Shown in pieces: positions 17,484 through 26,993 of a stretch of 64,000 nucleotides of DNA; position 1 is the stretch's first letter, and each line of letters opens with the position of its first letter. The notes beneath the pieces are model-generated. The model was not told the origin of the DNA. It ran no database searches and saw nothing but the letters and a program-made list of their open reading frames with translations. The DNA is from Sphaerimonospora cavernae (GTDB taxonomy: Bacteria > Actinomycetota > Actinomycetes > Streptosporangiales > Streptosporangiaceae): assembly GCF_042435035.1 (NCBI RefSeq), contig NZ_JBHMQT010000009.1:132199-196198 (forward strand), read 5' to 3'. A program made the position numbers and the translations under genes.

Positions 17484-18889
17484 GTTCCGACCTTTCGGAG
17501 TGCGCGCTTGTCGACCTTGCCGCCGTGGTTGCGTGGCAGGGCGTCGAGGGTGATCAGCCGTACGGGAAGTTCGTGTGGGGCCAGCAGGTCCTTCAGGAAG
17601 ATCCGCAGATTCTCGGGTGAGACGGCGCCGACGACGGCGACCGCGACCGCCTTGCCGAGGGTGGGGTGGGGCACCCCGAACGCGGCCGCCTCGACGACGT
17701 CGGGGTGCCGGTGGACCGCCTCCTCGACGTGAATCGTGGACACCTTGTAGGCGCCCGTCTTGATCACGTCGCTCTCCCGGTCGACCAGGTAAAGGTAGCC
17801 GTCGTCGTCGATGTATCCGAGATCTCCCATCCTTACCCAGCCGCCGCGGAAGACCTCGCCGGTGGCGGCCTCGTCGCCGAAGTAGGCGCGGGTAACGGTA
17901 GGTGAGCGCATCCACACCTCGCCGGTGACCCCGGGGGGCAGCGCCTCGCCGTCCGCCGTGGCGATCCGGACGGCTCCTCCGGAGACCGGGCGACCCACGC
18001 TGGATGGACGGTCCGGATCGAAAATCATGACGGTCTGCGCGGGCGCGGCCTCGGTCGAGGTGTAGTAGTTCGTGATCGTCGCGTTGGGGAACGCGGTGCC
18101 GAGATCGCTCGCGACCCGCGCGGGCAGCGGCGCCGCCGCCGAGCCGAGCAGCAGCACGCTCGACAGGTCGTGGCCGGTGTGCGCTCCGGCCGCGAGCATC
18201 TCGATCGCCATGGCGGGGACCACGAAGACCGTGCCCGCCCGGTAGTGCTCGATCAGCGCGGCGAACCTGCCGGGGGTGAAACGCGGCAGCGTGACCACCT
18301 CGGGGTGCGCGTCCACCGCGTTGACCAGCATCCACTGCCCGGCGTTGGTCCCGATGGGGAAGGCGTGGGCCAGGTGCTTGGAGTGCATGAACGGCTTACG
18401 GCGGCCTCCGCAGCCGTAGGCCAGGTTCGCGTGGGTGGCGGCCACCCCTTTGGGGCGGCCCGTGGTGCCGGACGTGTAGAGGATCTGTGCCGGATCACCG
18501 GCCCCCACCGGAGGAAGGTCGTCCTCACCCCCGCCGTCCTCGGTGTACGGCGGCACCTCGCCCGGCCGCAGCACCATGGCGGCGCCGCAGTGCGCGAGCA
18601 TCGCGTCGGCGTCCGGCGACCGGTCGGAGATCGGTACGGCCACCGCCCCCGCCCGGAGCACGCCGAAGAACGCGACCGAGTAGTCCAGCCAGGCGCCGTT
18701 GCCGAACACGAGGCCCACCCGATCGCCGGGTTCCACCCCCCGACTTCGCAGCGCGCGGGCCAAGCCGTACGATCGGCGCTCCCACTCGCCGAAGGTCAGC
18801 GAGCCGCGACCGTGGACGGTCATCGCGATCTCATCGGGATCGGCGGCGGCCCGCTCTCTGAGCAGGCCGGGAAGAATTATGCTCACCAT
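17480..18889 (-). CDS. Free-standing adenylating enzyme (acyl/aminoacyl-AMP ligase)
   Basis: This 469-residue class I adenylate-forming enzyme carries YTSGTTGRPKGVA, NYYTSTEA, GEVWMRSPTVTRAYF, MGDLGYIDDDGYLYLVDR and a terminal GGKVDKRAL with the catalytic Lys. It is short for the family and lacks a carrier domain. The residues after YYTSTEA do not follow the amino-acid-type pattern of the two large synthetases, so a carboxylic acid starter is possible. It is the first gene of the left arm. The ATG at 18889 was chosen over a TTG 3 nt upstream. A run of eight G directly precedes and may serve as the ribosome site. Confidence 0.88.
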   Translation of the reverse strand: MVSIILPGLLRERAAADPDEIAMTVHGRGSLTFGEWERRSYGLARALRSRGVEPGDRVGLVFGNGAWLDYSVAFFGVLRAGAVAVPISDRSPDADAMLAHCGAAMVLRPGEVPPYTEDGGGEDDLPPVGAGDPAQILYTSGTTGRPKGVAATHANLAYGCGGRRKPFMHSKHLAHAFPIGTNAGQWMLVNAVDAHPEVVTLPRFTPGRFAALIEHYRAGTVFVVPAMAIEMLAAGAHTGHDLSSVLLLGSAAAPLPARVASDLGTAFPNATITNYYTSTEAAPAQTVMIFDPDRPSSVGRPVSGGAVRIATADGEALPPGVTGEVWMRSPTVTRAYFGDEAATGEVFRGGWVRMGDLGYIDDDGYLYLVDRESDVIKTGAYKVSTIHVEEAVHRHPDVVEAAAFGVPHPTLGKAVAVAVVGAVSPENLRIFLKDLLAPHELPVRLITLDALPRNHGGKVDKRALRKVGT

Positions 18890-19204
18890 CAACCCCCCCC
18901 GGGAAATGGTCGAGCGCGGGCACGCGCCTGTACCTAAACGGGGACGAGAATTCCCAGCTCATAGGGCATGCGGCAATGTGGGTGCACGCTTGCCGACACG
19001 ACCTCTAATAGGAAACTTTCCTATTAATGATCGGTCGTCAGTGTGGCACGAGCCCGCCGCGTGCGGCAAGTCTCCCGCGTCGGCCGGCCGGGGAGTCATT
19101 CCTCGCCCGATCCTTGCGAACCGCCGAAGGTCCGTGGAAAACTGCGGCCACCCGAAAACAGTAAAGAGTCTTTCCGAAAACGACCTGCTTAGGGGAAGAG
19201 GTAC
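18890..19204. promoter_or_regulatory. Divergent promoter region of the NRPS cluster
   Basis: This 315-bp gene-free stretch lies between the two operons. It holds a perfect palindrome at 19006-19026, a G8 run at 18893-18900 just before the leftward start, and a purine-rich ribosome site before the GTG at 19205. No convincing -35/-10 pair stands out. No pathway regulator is encoded inside the cluster, so control probably comes from outside through this region. Confidence 0.7.
19006..19026. promoter_or_regulatory. Perfect 21-bp palindromic operator candidate
   Basis: The left arm TAATAGGAAA, a single central C, and the right arm TTTCCTATTA are exact reverse complements. The site is 117 bp from the leftward start and 179 bp from the rightward start. 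Its 13-bp core AGGAAACTTTCCT occurs again, on the other strand, 41 bp ahead of the LPMO gene. A palindrome of this quality in a divergent promoter is most likely a binding site for a dimeric repressor or activator. Confidence 0.75.
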
Positions 19205-22200
19205 GTGAAGAGAGGTCCGCTTTCCCATGGTCAGGAACGTCTTTGGTTTCTCAACCAGCTCGATCCGGCCGATTCCTCGTACAACACCGCCTACGCGTAC
19301 CGGTTACGTGGCCGGCTTGACATCCCGGCTCTCGAAGCCGCGTTCACCGCCGTCGCCGCCAGACATGACGCGCTCCGCACGCGGTTCGTCCAGGTCGACG
19401 GGCGACCGGCGGCCGTCGTCGGTCCTCCGACTCCGATAACCGTCGAGCAGGTCACGGCGGGGTCGGAGGACGAGGCCAGACGGATCGTCGGCGCCCGGAC
19501 CAACGCCGCCTTCGACCTCGCCGAGCGGCCGCCATTCCGGATCACGCTGGTCCGGCTCGGCCCCGACGACCACGTACTCTGCGTCGTGCTGCACCACATC
19601 AATGGTGACGGGTGGTCGCTCAACGTGCTCAGGGCCGAGGTCGCCGACCACTACGCGGGCCGGGCCCGTCCCGGGGCGCTCCCGCCGCAGTACAGCGATC
19701 ACGTGCTCGGGTGCGAAGACTCCGCTGATCCGCACCGGGCCGACCTGGACTGGTGGGTGTCGCGACTGGCCGGTGCTCCCGTGCTCGAACTGCCCACCGA
19801 CCGGTCTCGGCCCGCCCAGCGTGGCACGGCGGGCGGTGAGGTGCGGTTCCGTATCCCGCCCGAGTTGGCCGCGAAGGTGGCCGAGTCGGCACGCCGGGCG
19901 CGCTGCACGCCGTACATGCTGCTGCTCGCGGCATATCAGGTGCTGCTCCACCGGCACAGTGGACAGCTGGATTTCTGCGTGGGCACCCCCTCGGCCGGGC
20001 GCGACAGCACCGAGCTGGAGCAGATGATCGGTTATCTGTCGACGACCATGGTGCTTCGCTGCGACCTGTCCGGTTCGCCGAGCTTCGCGGAGTTGCTCCA
20101 TCGTACCCGCCGGTCGGTCCTGGGTGCGCTCACCCATCGGGATGTGTCGTTCGAGCGGTTGATCGGCGAGCTCGGCGTGGTCCGCGACCCGAGCAGGACC
20201 CCGCTGTTCCAGACCATGTTCGCGCTGCACACCCACGGCGATGTGGCCGACCCGGTGCCCGGACTGGACGCCGAGCCGTTCCCGCTCGGCTGGCACTCCG
20301 CCAGAGTGGACCTGTCGCTCGACTTCTACGACGAGGACGACGACGGCATGCTCGGCGTCGCCATCTACAGCGAGGAACTCTTCGACCACGAGACGGTCGA
20401 GCTGATGATGGGGCGCTACCTCGTGCTCCTCGCCGCCGCCGTCGCCGATCCTTCGCTGCCCGTGGGGCGGCTCGACCTGCTCGCCAGGCCCGAACGCACC
20501 CGGCTCGACGGATGGAACGACACCGCGGTCGAGCTCCCCGAACTCACCCTGGTCGACCTGGTGCTCAACCGGGCCGCCGCCACACCCGACGCGGTGGCGG
20601 TGGTCTTCGAGGGCACATCGCCGACCGGGTGGAAGCCGAACTACGATCATCTGACCTACGCTGATCTGGCCGGACGGGCCGCCGGGCTGGCGGCACGGCT
20701 GCGCGAGGAGGGCATCGGGCGCGGCCGCGTGGTCGCGGTGCGCATGTCGCGCGGACCGGAGATGGTCGTCGCGCTGCTCGGCGTCGCCATGTCGGGTGCG
20801 GCCTACCTGCCGGTGGACCCCGACTACCCGGCGGCCCGGGTCGAGTACATGATCGAGGACTCGGACGCGGCCCGGATCTTGACCGACGCCGACCTGGCCG
20901 ACGCCGATCCGCTTGGGGGCGTCGCCTCGGCCCGAATCGAAGCCGTCGAGCGGCCGTCGCCCGACGACACCGCCTACGTGCTCTACACCTCCGGCTCCAC
21001 CGGAAGGCCGAAGGGGGTGATGGTGCCGCACGGCGCGCTCGCCAACTTCCTGTTCGGGATGCGCGACCTCGTCGGCTCCAAGCCGTCGGACGTCTGGCTC
21101 GCGCTCACCTCGCTGTCGTTCGACATCTCCGCGCTGGAGCTCTACCTGCCGCTGGTCACCGGCGGCCGCCTGGTCGTCGCCGGCGCGGACACGGCGCGCG
21201 ACGACGCGGCCCTCACCAGGCTGATCGCAGACACGGGAGTGACCCACGTACAGGCCACCCCGTCGGGCTGGCGGGTGCTGCTCACGGGTGACCTCCCGCC
21301 GGTGGTGGCCCTCGTCGGCGGCGAGCCCCTCCCGCTCGCGCTCGCGACCGAGTTGCGGGCACGGGTACACAGGCTCATCAACATGTACGGCCCCACCGAG
21401 ACCACGATCTGGTCGACCTCCTGGGAGGTGCCCGAGCGCCCCGAGCGGGTGACGATCGGCCATCCGATCGTCAACACCACCATCCACGTCGTCGATGCCG
21501 AAGGCTTGCGGGTGCCGATCGGGGTGCCCGGCGAACTACTCATCGGTGGCGCCGGGGTCGCGACCGGCTACCTCGGACGCCCCGACCTCACCGCCGAACG
21601 GTTCGTACGACACGACGGCGAACGGGTCTACCGCACCGGCGACGTCGTCAGATGGTCGGCGGACGGCACGCTGGAGTTCATCGGCCGCACGGACAACCAG
21701 GTCAAGCTGCGCGGGCACCGGATCGAACCGGGTGAGATCGAGTCCGTGCTCGAAGCCCATCCCGCCGTGCGCCAGGCCGTGGTGGCCATACACGACGACC
21801 TGTTGACGGCCTTCGTCGTCCCCGCCGATGCCGAGGCTCCGACCGGAGACGGCGATCCGTGGAACCTCCGGCGACACGTCGCCGGACAGCTACCCGGCTA
21901 CATGGTCCCCGCGACCGTTGTGACGCTCGACGCGCTACCGCTCACCCCGAACGGCAAGGTGGACCGGAAGGCGCTGCCCCACCCGGAGCCCACCAGGACG
22001 CGGGGCACTCCGCCGCGCACCCCGGCCGAGCGGCTGGTGGCCGGCGTCTTCGCCGAGGTGCTCGGCATCGAGGACATCGGCGCCGAAGACGACTTCTTCG
22101 CGCTCGGCGGGCATTCGCTGCTGGCCACCATGGTCACCGCCAGGCTGCCGGTACGGATCCCGGTGCGCGAACTGTTCACCCGTCCGACCGTCGCCGCGCT

Positions 22201-25200
22201 GGCCGAGGTGCTCGAGACCATCGCCGAGCCGGGGTTCGCCGCGTGGGACCGGGCCTCGACCGGGAGCGACGACGGACCACGCCCCCGCCCCGCCGGAGAG
22301 CCCGCGCTGCTCTCTCCCAGCCAGGAACGGCTCTGGTTCCTGCATCGGCTCGACCCCGGCGACGCGTCGTACAACATGTGGCTCGTCCGCCGGTTGCGCG
22401 GCCCCTTGGACCGCACCACCCTGGACCAGGCCCTGTCCGCGCTGGTCGCCAGGCACGAGAGCCTGCGCACGAGGTTCCCGGAGGTAGACGGCGTTCCGGT
22501 CGCGGAAATCGATCCACCGGGGCCCGTGCCGGTCGAGGCCGTCGCCGCCACCGATGTCGCGCAGGCCGAGGCGCTGGTCGCCGAGCGGACGAACGCACCC
22601 TTCGACCTGGCCGCGAGTCCGCCGCTGCGCGTGACGCTGATCGAGCTCGGCGCCGACGACCACGTGCTGTGCGTGGTCCTCCACCACATCCTGGGCGACG
22701 GCTGGTCGCTGAACGTCATGCTGGACGAGCTGGCCCGGCTCTACTCCGGCGAACGGCTCGGCCCGGTGCCGCTGCAGTTCGGCGATGTGGCCCGATGGCA
22801 GCGCGACCGGAGCCAGGACGAGCTGGACGAACTGGCCGCCTACTGGGGTGAGCGGCTGGCCGGCGCCGCCCAGCTCGATCTGCCGGCTGATCGGCCGCGC
22901 ACCTCCCCGCCCGCCAGGAAGGGCGGCTTCCACACGTTCCGGCTTCCCGCCGACGACGTGGCAGAGCTGGTCGAGCGGGGCAGGGAACGCGGCGCGACGC
23001 TGTTCATGACGTTGCTGGCCGCCTATCAGACGTTGCTCGCCGCGTGGAGCGGCCGTAGCGACATCACCGTCGCCACCGTCACCTCAGGCAGGGACCGGGT
23101 CGAACTCGAAACGGTGGTCGGCTACTTCGCCGACGTCCTGCTGATCCGAACGGACCTGTCCGCGGGGTCGTCCGGCGGGTCGTCCGACGGGGGCCCGAGC
23201 TTCGGCGAGCTGCTGGAGCGGACCCGCGACACGGTCCTGTCGGCCTTCGAACACCAGGGCATCCCGTTCGAACGGCTGCGCATCCCCGCCTTCGAGACGA
23301 TGGCGATCTTGCACAACCAGGACACCGACACCACCCCGACGGACTTCTCCGGGCTTACGGCCGAGCCGTTCGCGCACGGCTTCGACCAGGTCAAGTTCGA
23401 CCTGATGCTGGAGGCCTGGCAGGACGAGCGAGAGCTACTCGTCGTGCTCTCCTACGATGCCGCGCTGTTCGATCCGGGCACCATCGAGGTGATGGCCGAC
23501 GGGCTGGAGCGAGTGCTGCGGCAGGACTGTTCCGCGTCGCCGCGGCTGATCACCACGGCGGAGGAGGAACGACTCCTGGAGATCGGCCAAGGGCCCGATG
23601 TCTCCGCCGAGCCGTACGTGCCGGAACTGGTGGCCTCGGCGGTAAGCGCACATCGGCATGCGCGGGCGGTAGGTGGCCTCGACTACGGCGAATTGGACGC
23701 GCGGGCCGATGAGCTGGCCGCGCTGCTCCAGGCGCACGGCGTCACAGTCGGCGACATCGTGGGGGTCCACCTCGGCAGGACGCCGGACGCGATCGCGGCG
23801 CTGCTCGCGGTCTGGCGCGTCGGGGCGGCCTATCTGCCGCTCGACCCGGGATATCCACGGGAGCGGCTGGCGTTCATGCTCGCCGACAGCGGAGCCGTAC
23901 TCGTGCTGTCCGCCGCTGATCCGGCCTCCACCGATGCCGACGGCGGTCTGCCGCCGGCTGTGCCGGTCGCGTACCCGGCCCAGGCCGTCCCCGCGAGCAG
24001 CCCCACACCCGTGCCGGTCAGGGGCGACGCCGCGGCGTACGTGCTCTACACGTCCGGCTCGACCGGGACGCCGAAGGGTGTCGTCGTCGAACATCGCAAC
24101 CTCGCGGCCAGAGTCGCGTGGATGCGCCGGGAGTACGGCCTGGGGCCGGGGGACCGGATGGTGCAGTTCGCCTCGCTCGGCTTCGACACGCACGCCGAGG
24201 AGATCTATCCGACGCTGGCAGCCGGGGCCTGCCTGGAGCTACTGCCGGATGGTGCGGTCACTCTCACCGACCACCTCGAAGGCGTCACCGTCCTGGACCT
24301 GCCGACCGCCTACTGGCACCACCTGGTCGACCAGATCGACTCGATCGCCTGGCCGCCGGAGCTGCGGTTGGTCATCCTCGGCGGGGAGCAGGTGCACGAG
24401 GCCGCGGTGGCCCGATGGCAGGCGCGGTTCGGCGGCCGGGTGCGGCTCGTCAACACCTACGGCCCCACCGAGGCGACGATCATCGCTACGCTCGCCGAGC
24501 TGGACGGCTCACCCGGACGTCCGCCGATCGGCAGGCCCATCGGCGGAACCCGCGTCCTCATCCTGGATGCGGCCGGACGGCTCGCACCGCCCGGCGCGGC
24601 GGGGGAACTGGCAATCGGTGGAACCGGTGTGGCCCGGGGCTACCTCGGCGACACCGAGTCGGCCGCCGCGCTGACCGCCGACCGATTCGTCGACCGGTAC
24701 GGCGAGCGCGTCTACCGGACCGGCGACCGGGTGCGGTGGCGGCCGGCTGGGCAGCCGGGGCCTGGGCAGCCGGAGCCCTGGCAGCTGGAGTTTCTGGGCC
24801 GGCTCGACGACCAGGTGAAGGTGCGCGGATTCCGGATCGAGCCGGGCGAGATCGAAGCGCGGCTGCTCGCCCACCCCGAGGTGGGCGAGGCGGCGGTCGT
24901 CGCGCTCGGCGACACGCTGGTCGGCTACGTCACCGGTCCTGCCGCCTTCACCGAACTGGCCGAGTTCGCGGGTGCGGCGCTTCCGCCGCACATGGTGCCG
25001 ACCGCCTGGGCGCGGCTGGACCGGCTGCCGCTGAACCCGAATGGCAAGGTGGACCGGGCCGCGCTGCCCGCTCCGGAGGCACACCGGGAGGCGTACGTCG
25101 CGCCCCGCACCGACGCCGAGGCGTTGGTGGCCGAGGTCTTCGGCGAGGTGCTCGGCGTCGAGAAGGTCGGCGCTTATGACGAGTTCTTCGCGCTCGGAGG

Positions 25201-25390
25201 CCACTCGTTGCTCGCCGTACGGATCGTCGCCCGGTTACGCGGCATGATCGGCCTGGAGCTGCCGATCCGCACCCTGTTCACCCAACCCACGGTCGAAGGG
25301 CTGGCACGGGCGGTTGAGGAGCTCCTGATCGCCGAGCTGGATCAGATGTCCGAAGAAGAGGCGGAACGCCTCGCCAGGGAGTTGACGTGA
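19205..25390 (+). CDS. Dimodular NRPS (C-A-PCP-C-A-PCP)
   Basis: In this 2061-residue protein C1 (about 5-425) has HHINGDG at 130-136. A1 (about 440-925) has YTSGSTGRPKG at 594. PCP1 carries GGHSL at 968-972. C2 (about 1035-1450) has HHILGDG at 1160-1166. A2 (about 1465-1960) has YTSGSTGTPKG at 1615, and PCP2 carries GGHSL at 1998-2002. The A1 pocket by my alignment is DILQLGMIWK, almost the known Gly code. A2 is DTEDIGTIIK, two acidic residues suggesting a basic amino acid. There is no epimerase or thioesterase. C1 starts almost at the N-terminus, so this may accept an upstream chain from another protein. The GTG start lies after a GGGGAAGAGG ribosome site. Confidence 0.94.
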   Translation: MKRGPLSHGQERLWFLNQLDPADSSYNTAYAYRLRGRLDIPALEAAFTAVAARHDALRTRFVQVDGRPAAVVGPPTPITVEQVTAGSEDEARRIVGARTNAAFDLAERPPFRITLVRLGPDDHVLCVVLHHINGDGWSLNVLRAEVADHYAGRARPGALPPQYSDHVLGCEDSADPHRADLDWWVSRLAGAPVLELPTDRSRPAQRGTAGGEVRFRIPPELAAKVAESARRARCTPYMLLLAAYQVLLHRHSGQLDFCVGTPSAGRDSTELEQMIGYLSTTMVLRCDLSGSPSFAELLHRTRRSVLGALTHRDVSFERLIGELGVVRDPSRTPLFQTMFALHTHGDVADPVPGLDAEPFPLGWHSARVDLSLDFYDEDDDGMLGVAIYSEELFDHETVELMMGRYLVLLAAAVADPSLPVGRLDLLARPERTRLDGWNDTAVELPELTLVDLVLNRAAATPDAVAVVFEGTSPTGWKPNYDHLTYADLAGRAAGLAARLREEGIGRGRVVAVRMSRGPEMVVALLGVAMSGAAYLPVDPDYPAARVEYMIEDSDAARILTDADLADADPLGGVASARIEAVERPSPDDTAYVLYTSGSTGRPKGVMVPHGALANFLFGMRDLVGSKPSDVWLALTSLSFDISALELYLPLVTGGRLVVAGADTARDDAALTRLIADTGVTHVQATPSGWRVLLTGDLPPVVALVGGEPLPLALATELRARVHRLINMYGPTETTIWSTSWEVPERPERVTIGHPIVNTTIHVVDAEGLRVPIGVPGELLIGGAGVATGYLGRPDLTAERFVRHDGERVYRTGDVVRWSADGTLEFIGRTDNQVKLRGHRIEPGEIESVLEAHPAVRQAVVAIHDDLLTAFVVPADAEAPTGDGDPWNLRRHVAGQLPGYMVPATVVTLDALPLTPNGKVDRKALPHPEPTRTRGTPPRTPAERLVAGVFAEVLGIEDIGAEDDFFALGGHSLLATMVTARLPVRIPVRELFTRPTVAALAEVLETIAEPGFAAWDRASTGSDDGPRPRPAGEPALLSPSQERLWFLHRLDPGDASYNMWLVRRLRGPLDRTTLDQALSALVARHESLRTRFPEVDGVPVAEIDPPGPVPVEAVAATDVAQAEALVAERTNAPFDLAASPPLRVTLIELGADDHVLCVVLHHILGDGWSLNVMLDELARLYSGERLGPVPLQFGDVARWQRDRSQDELDELAAYWGERLAGAAQLDLPADRPRTSPPARKGGFHTFRLPADDVAELVERGRERGATLFMTLLAAYQTLLAAWSGRSDITVATVTSGRDRVELETVVGYFADVLLIRTDLSAGSSGGSSDGGPSFGELLERTRDTVLSAFEHQGIPFERLRIPAFETMAILHNQDTDTTPTDFSGLTAEPFAHGFDQVKFDLMLEAWQDERELLVVLSYDAALFDPGTIEVMADGLERVLRQDCSASPRLITTAEEERLLEIGQGPDVSAEPYVPELVASAVSAHRHARAVGGLDYGELDARADELAALLQAHGVTVGDIVGVHLGRTPDAIAALLAVWRVGAAYLPLDPGYPRERLAFMLADSGAVLVLSAADPASTDADGGLPPAVPVAYPAQAVPASSPTPVPVRGDAAAYVLYTSGSTGTPKGVVVEHRNLAARVAWMRREYGLGPGDRMVQFASLGFDTHAEEIYPTLAAGACLELLPDGAVTLTDHLEGVTVLDLPTAYWHHLVDQIDSIAWPPELRLVILGGEQVHEAAVARWQARFGGRVRLVNTYGPTEATIIATLAELDGSPGRPPIGRPIGGTRVLILDAAGRLAPPGAAGELAIGGTGVARGYLGDTESAAALTADRFVDRYGERVYRTGDRVRWRPAGQPGPGQPEPWQLEFLGRLDDQVKVRGFRIEPGEIEARLLAHPEVGEAAVVALGDTLVGYVTGPAAFTELAEFAGAALPPHMVPTAWARLDRLPLNPNGKVDRAALPAPEAHREAYVAPRTDAEALVAEVFGEVLGVEKVGAYDEFFALGGHSLLAVRIVARLRGMIGLELPIRTLFTQPTVEGLARAVEELLIAELDQMSEEEAERLARELT

Positions 25391-25623
25391 TCAAGAAAAG
25401 GTTGGCTGAACTCATCGCGCAGTCCTCCGACGGCGCCGTCACGCCGGATGAGGTGCTGGCCGCGACCGTGCCGCTGTCGGCGCTCGGCGTCACGTCGATC
25501 GCACTGCTGCGACTGATCGACGCGATCGAGTCGGAGTTCGGGGTGGAGTTCGATCTGAGCGAGGACGGTATGGAACTGCTCGACGACTTCGACCGGTTGG
25601 CCGGGTACCTGGCTTCCCGATGA
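25387..25623 (+). CDS. Free-standing acyl/peptidyl carrier protein
   Basis: This 78-residue helical protein has the phosphopantetheine motif GVTSIALLRLIDAIE, where Thr replaces the usual Asp before the modified Ser (GxDS to GVTS). It starts with GTG overlapping the synthetase stop, and its stop overlaps the next start. It may carry the acyl unit made by the E1/E2 enzymes or by the free adenylating enzyme, to be used by the free condensation protein encoded next. The partners are inferred from gene order. Confidence 0.85.
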   Translation: MIKKRLAELIAQSSDGAVTPDEVLAATVPLSALGVTSIALLRLIDAIESEFGVEFDLSEDGMELLDDFDRLAGYLASR

Positions 25624-26993
25624 GCGTTGCCGACCACACCCTGGATATCGAGTTCGCCGGGCCGGACTCCGGCGCCGCGCCGCTCACCGCGCCGCTCACC
25701 TGGGGCCAGCGGGCCATCTGGGAGACGATCGTGCGCACTGCTCCAGACGATCACTATTTCAACTTCGGCCACGTGCTGAAGGTGCCGGGCCCCCGTCGTA
25801 CCGTCGCCGAGGCGAGTACGGCGTTGGCCGCCCTGGTCGAACGGCACGGCGCGCTGCGGACCCGGCTGAGCGAGCCCGGCCTGCCCGGTGAAGTCCTGCC
25901 AGATAAAGCGGGCGGCGAGCCGTACCAGCGGCTGGCGGAGCGGGGACGGCTGCCGGTCGTGATCACCGACGACGACCCGGACCGGGTGCTGGACGAGCTG
26001 GCGGCGCGGCCGTTCGACTACGTCGGTGAGTGGCCCCTGCGGGTGGCGCTGGTCCTCGACGGCGATCGAGTCACCCACGTGGTGTTGGTCTTCTGTCATC
26101 TGGCCGCCGACGGGTTCGGCGCCGAGATCGCGCTGCGCGACCTGCGCATGCTGCTGCTCAGGGGTGACCGGGGAGGGGGCGCCATCCGGCGACCCGGTGC
26201 TCTGCAGCCGCTCGATCTCGCCCGCTGGCAGGCCGGCCCGGAGGGGCGGAAGGCGGCGGAGACGGCCGCGGCGCACTGGGAGCGGGAATTCCGGCGCATC
26301 CCCCCGACGATGTTCTCCGCACCGACCGGCTCCGCCGCGGACCCGCCGATCTGGCGGGCGCTGCTGCGCTCCCCGGCTCTGGAGCTCGCGGTCCGGTCGA
26401 TCGCTCACGTTCGCCGAGCCTCGACCTCGACTGTGCTGCTGACGGCCGTGGCGGCACTGGTCGGCCGGTTCACCGGCCATGAGACGTGTGCGATGCTGCC
26501 GATCTCCGCCAACCGAGTCCGACGTGGCACCGCGGACATCGTCACCACGATGTCGCAGGAGGGTCTGTTCACGCTCGACCTCGATCTCGGCGGCGCGGGA
26601 GGCGCGTCCTTCACCGATCTGCTGCGAGCCGCCGGACCCGCCGCCCTGCGCGCTTATCGCAGCGCCTACCACGACCCTGCCGACCGGAACCGGGTCACCA
26701 CGACGATCGACTTGGAGCGGGGTGAGTCGATCCGCCCGTACTGCTGCTTCAACGACATGCGCTTCGCCGACCCCGGACCCGTCGCATGCGACCCCGACGA
26801 GATTACGACGGCACTGGCCCGGACTTCGCTGTCGTGGCCGATGAGTCAGGAAAAGCTGAACTGCCGCTTCTGTGTCCACCTCACCGTGGACGGAGTCTCG
26901 CTCACCGCCGACACACGGTATCTGTCCCGGCCGGACATCGAGCGCTTTCTGCTGGAGCTGGAGTCCTTCCTCGTCGGGGCGGCCGTCCGATGA
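25620..26993 (+). CDS. Free-standing condensation-domain protein
   Basis: This 457-residue protein has the condensation fold pattern (TWGQRAIWETI near the N-terminus, ALRTRL, a DRNRVTTTIDL region). The catalytic motif reads CHLAADGFG: the first His of HHxxxDG is Cys, but the second, catalytic His and the Asp-Gly are kept. It has no carrier or adenylation domain. It sits between a free carrier gene and the dimethylformamidase-like gene, all overlapping, so it probably joins the carrier-bound acyl group to an amine or to the peptide. Confidence 0.85.
   Translation: MSVADHTLDIEFAGPDSGAAPLTAPLTWGQRAIWETIVRTAPDDHYFNFGHVLKVPGPRRTVAEASTALAALVERHGALRTRLSEPGLPGEVLPDKAGGEPYQRLAERGRLPVVITDDDPDRVLDELAARPFDYVGEWPLRVALVLDGDRVTHVVLVFCHLAADGFGAEIALRDLRMLLLRGDRGGGAIRRPGALQPLDLARWQAGPEGRKAAETAAAHWEREFRRIPPTMFSAPTGSAADPPIWRALLRSPALELAVRSIAHVRRASTSTVLLTAVAALVGRFTGHETCAMLPISANRVRRGTADIVTTMSQEGLFTLDLDLGGAGGASFTDLLRAAGPAALRAYRSAYHDPADRNRVTTTIDLERGESIRPYCCFNDMRFADPGPVACDPDEITTALARTSLSWPMSQEKLNCRFCVHLTVDGVSLTADTRYLSRPDIERFLLELESFLVGAAVR

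Noticed and set aside
15921..18335. An 804-residue frame that would extend the C-PCP protein upstream
   Set aside because: The extension overlaps the adenylating enzyme gene in another frame and is low-complexity; the ATG at 17483 overlaps the upstream stop as elsewhere in this operon.
25620..26993. Inactive condensation protein because of CHLAADG
   Set aside because: The second His, considered the catalytic one, and the Asp-Gly are kept; only the first His is changed, so inactivity cannot be claimed.
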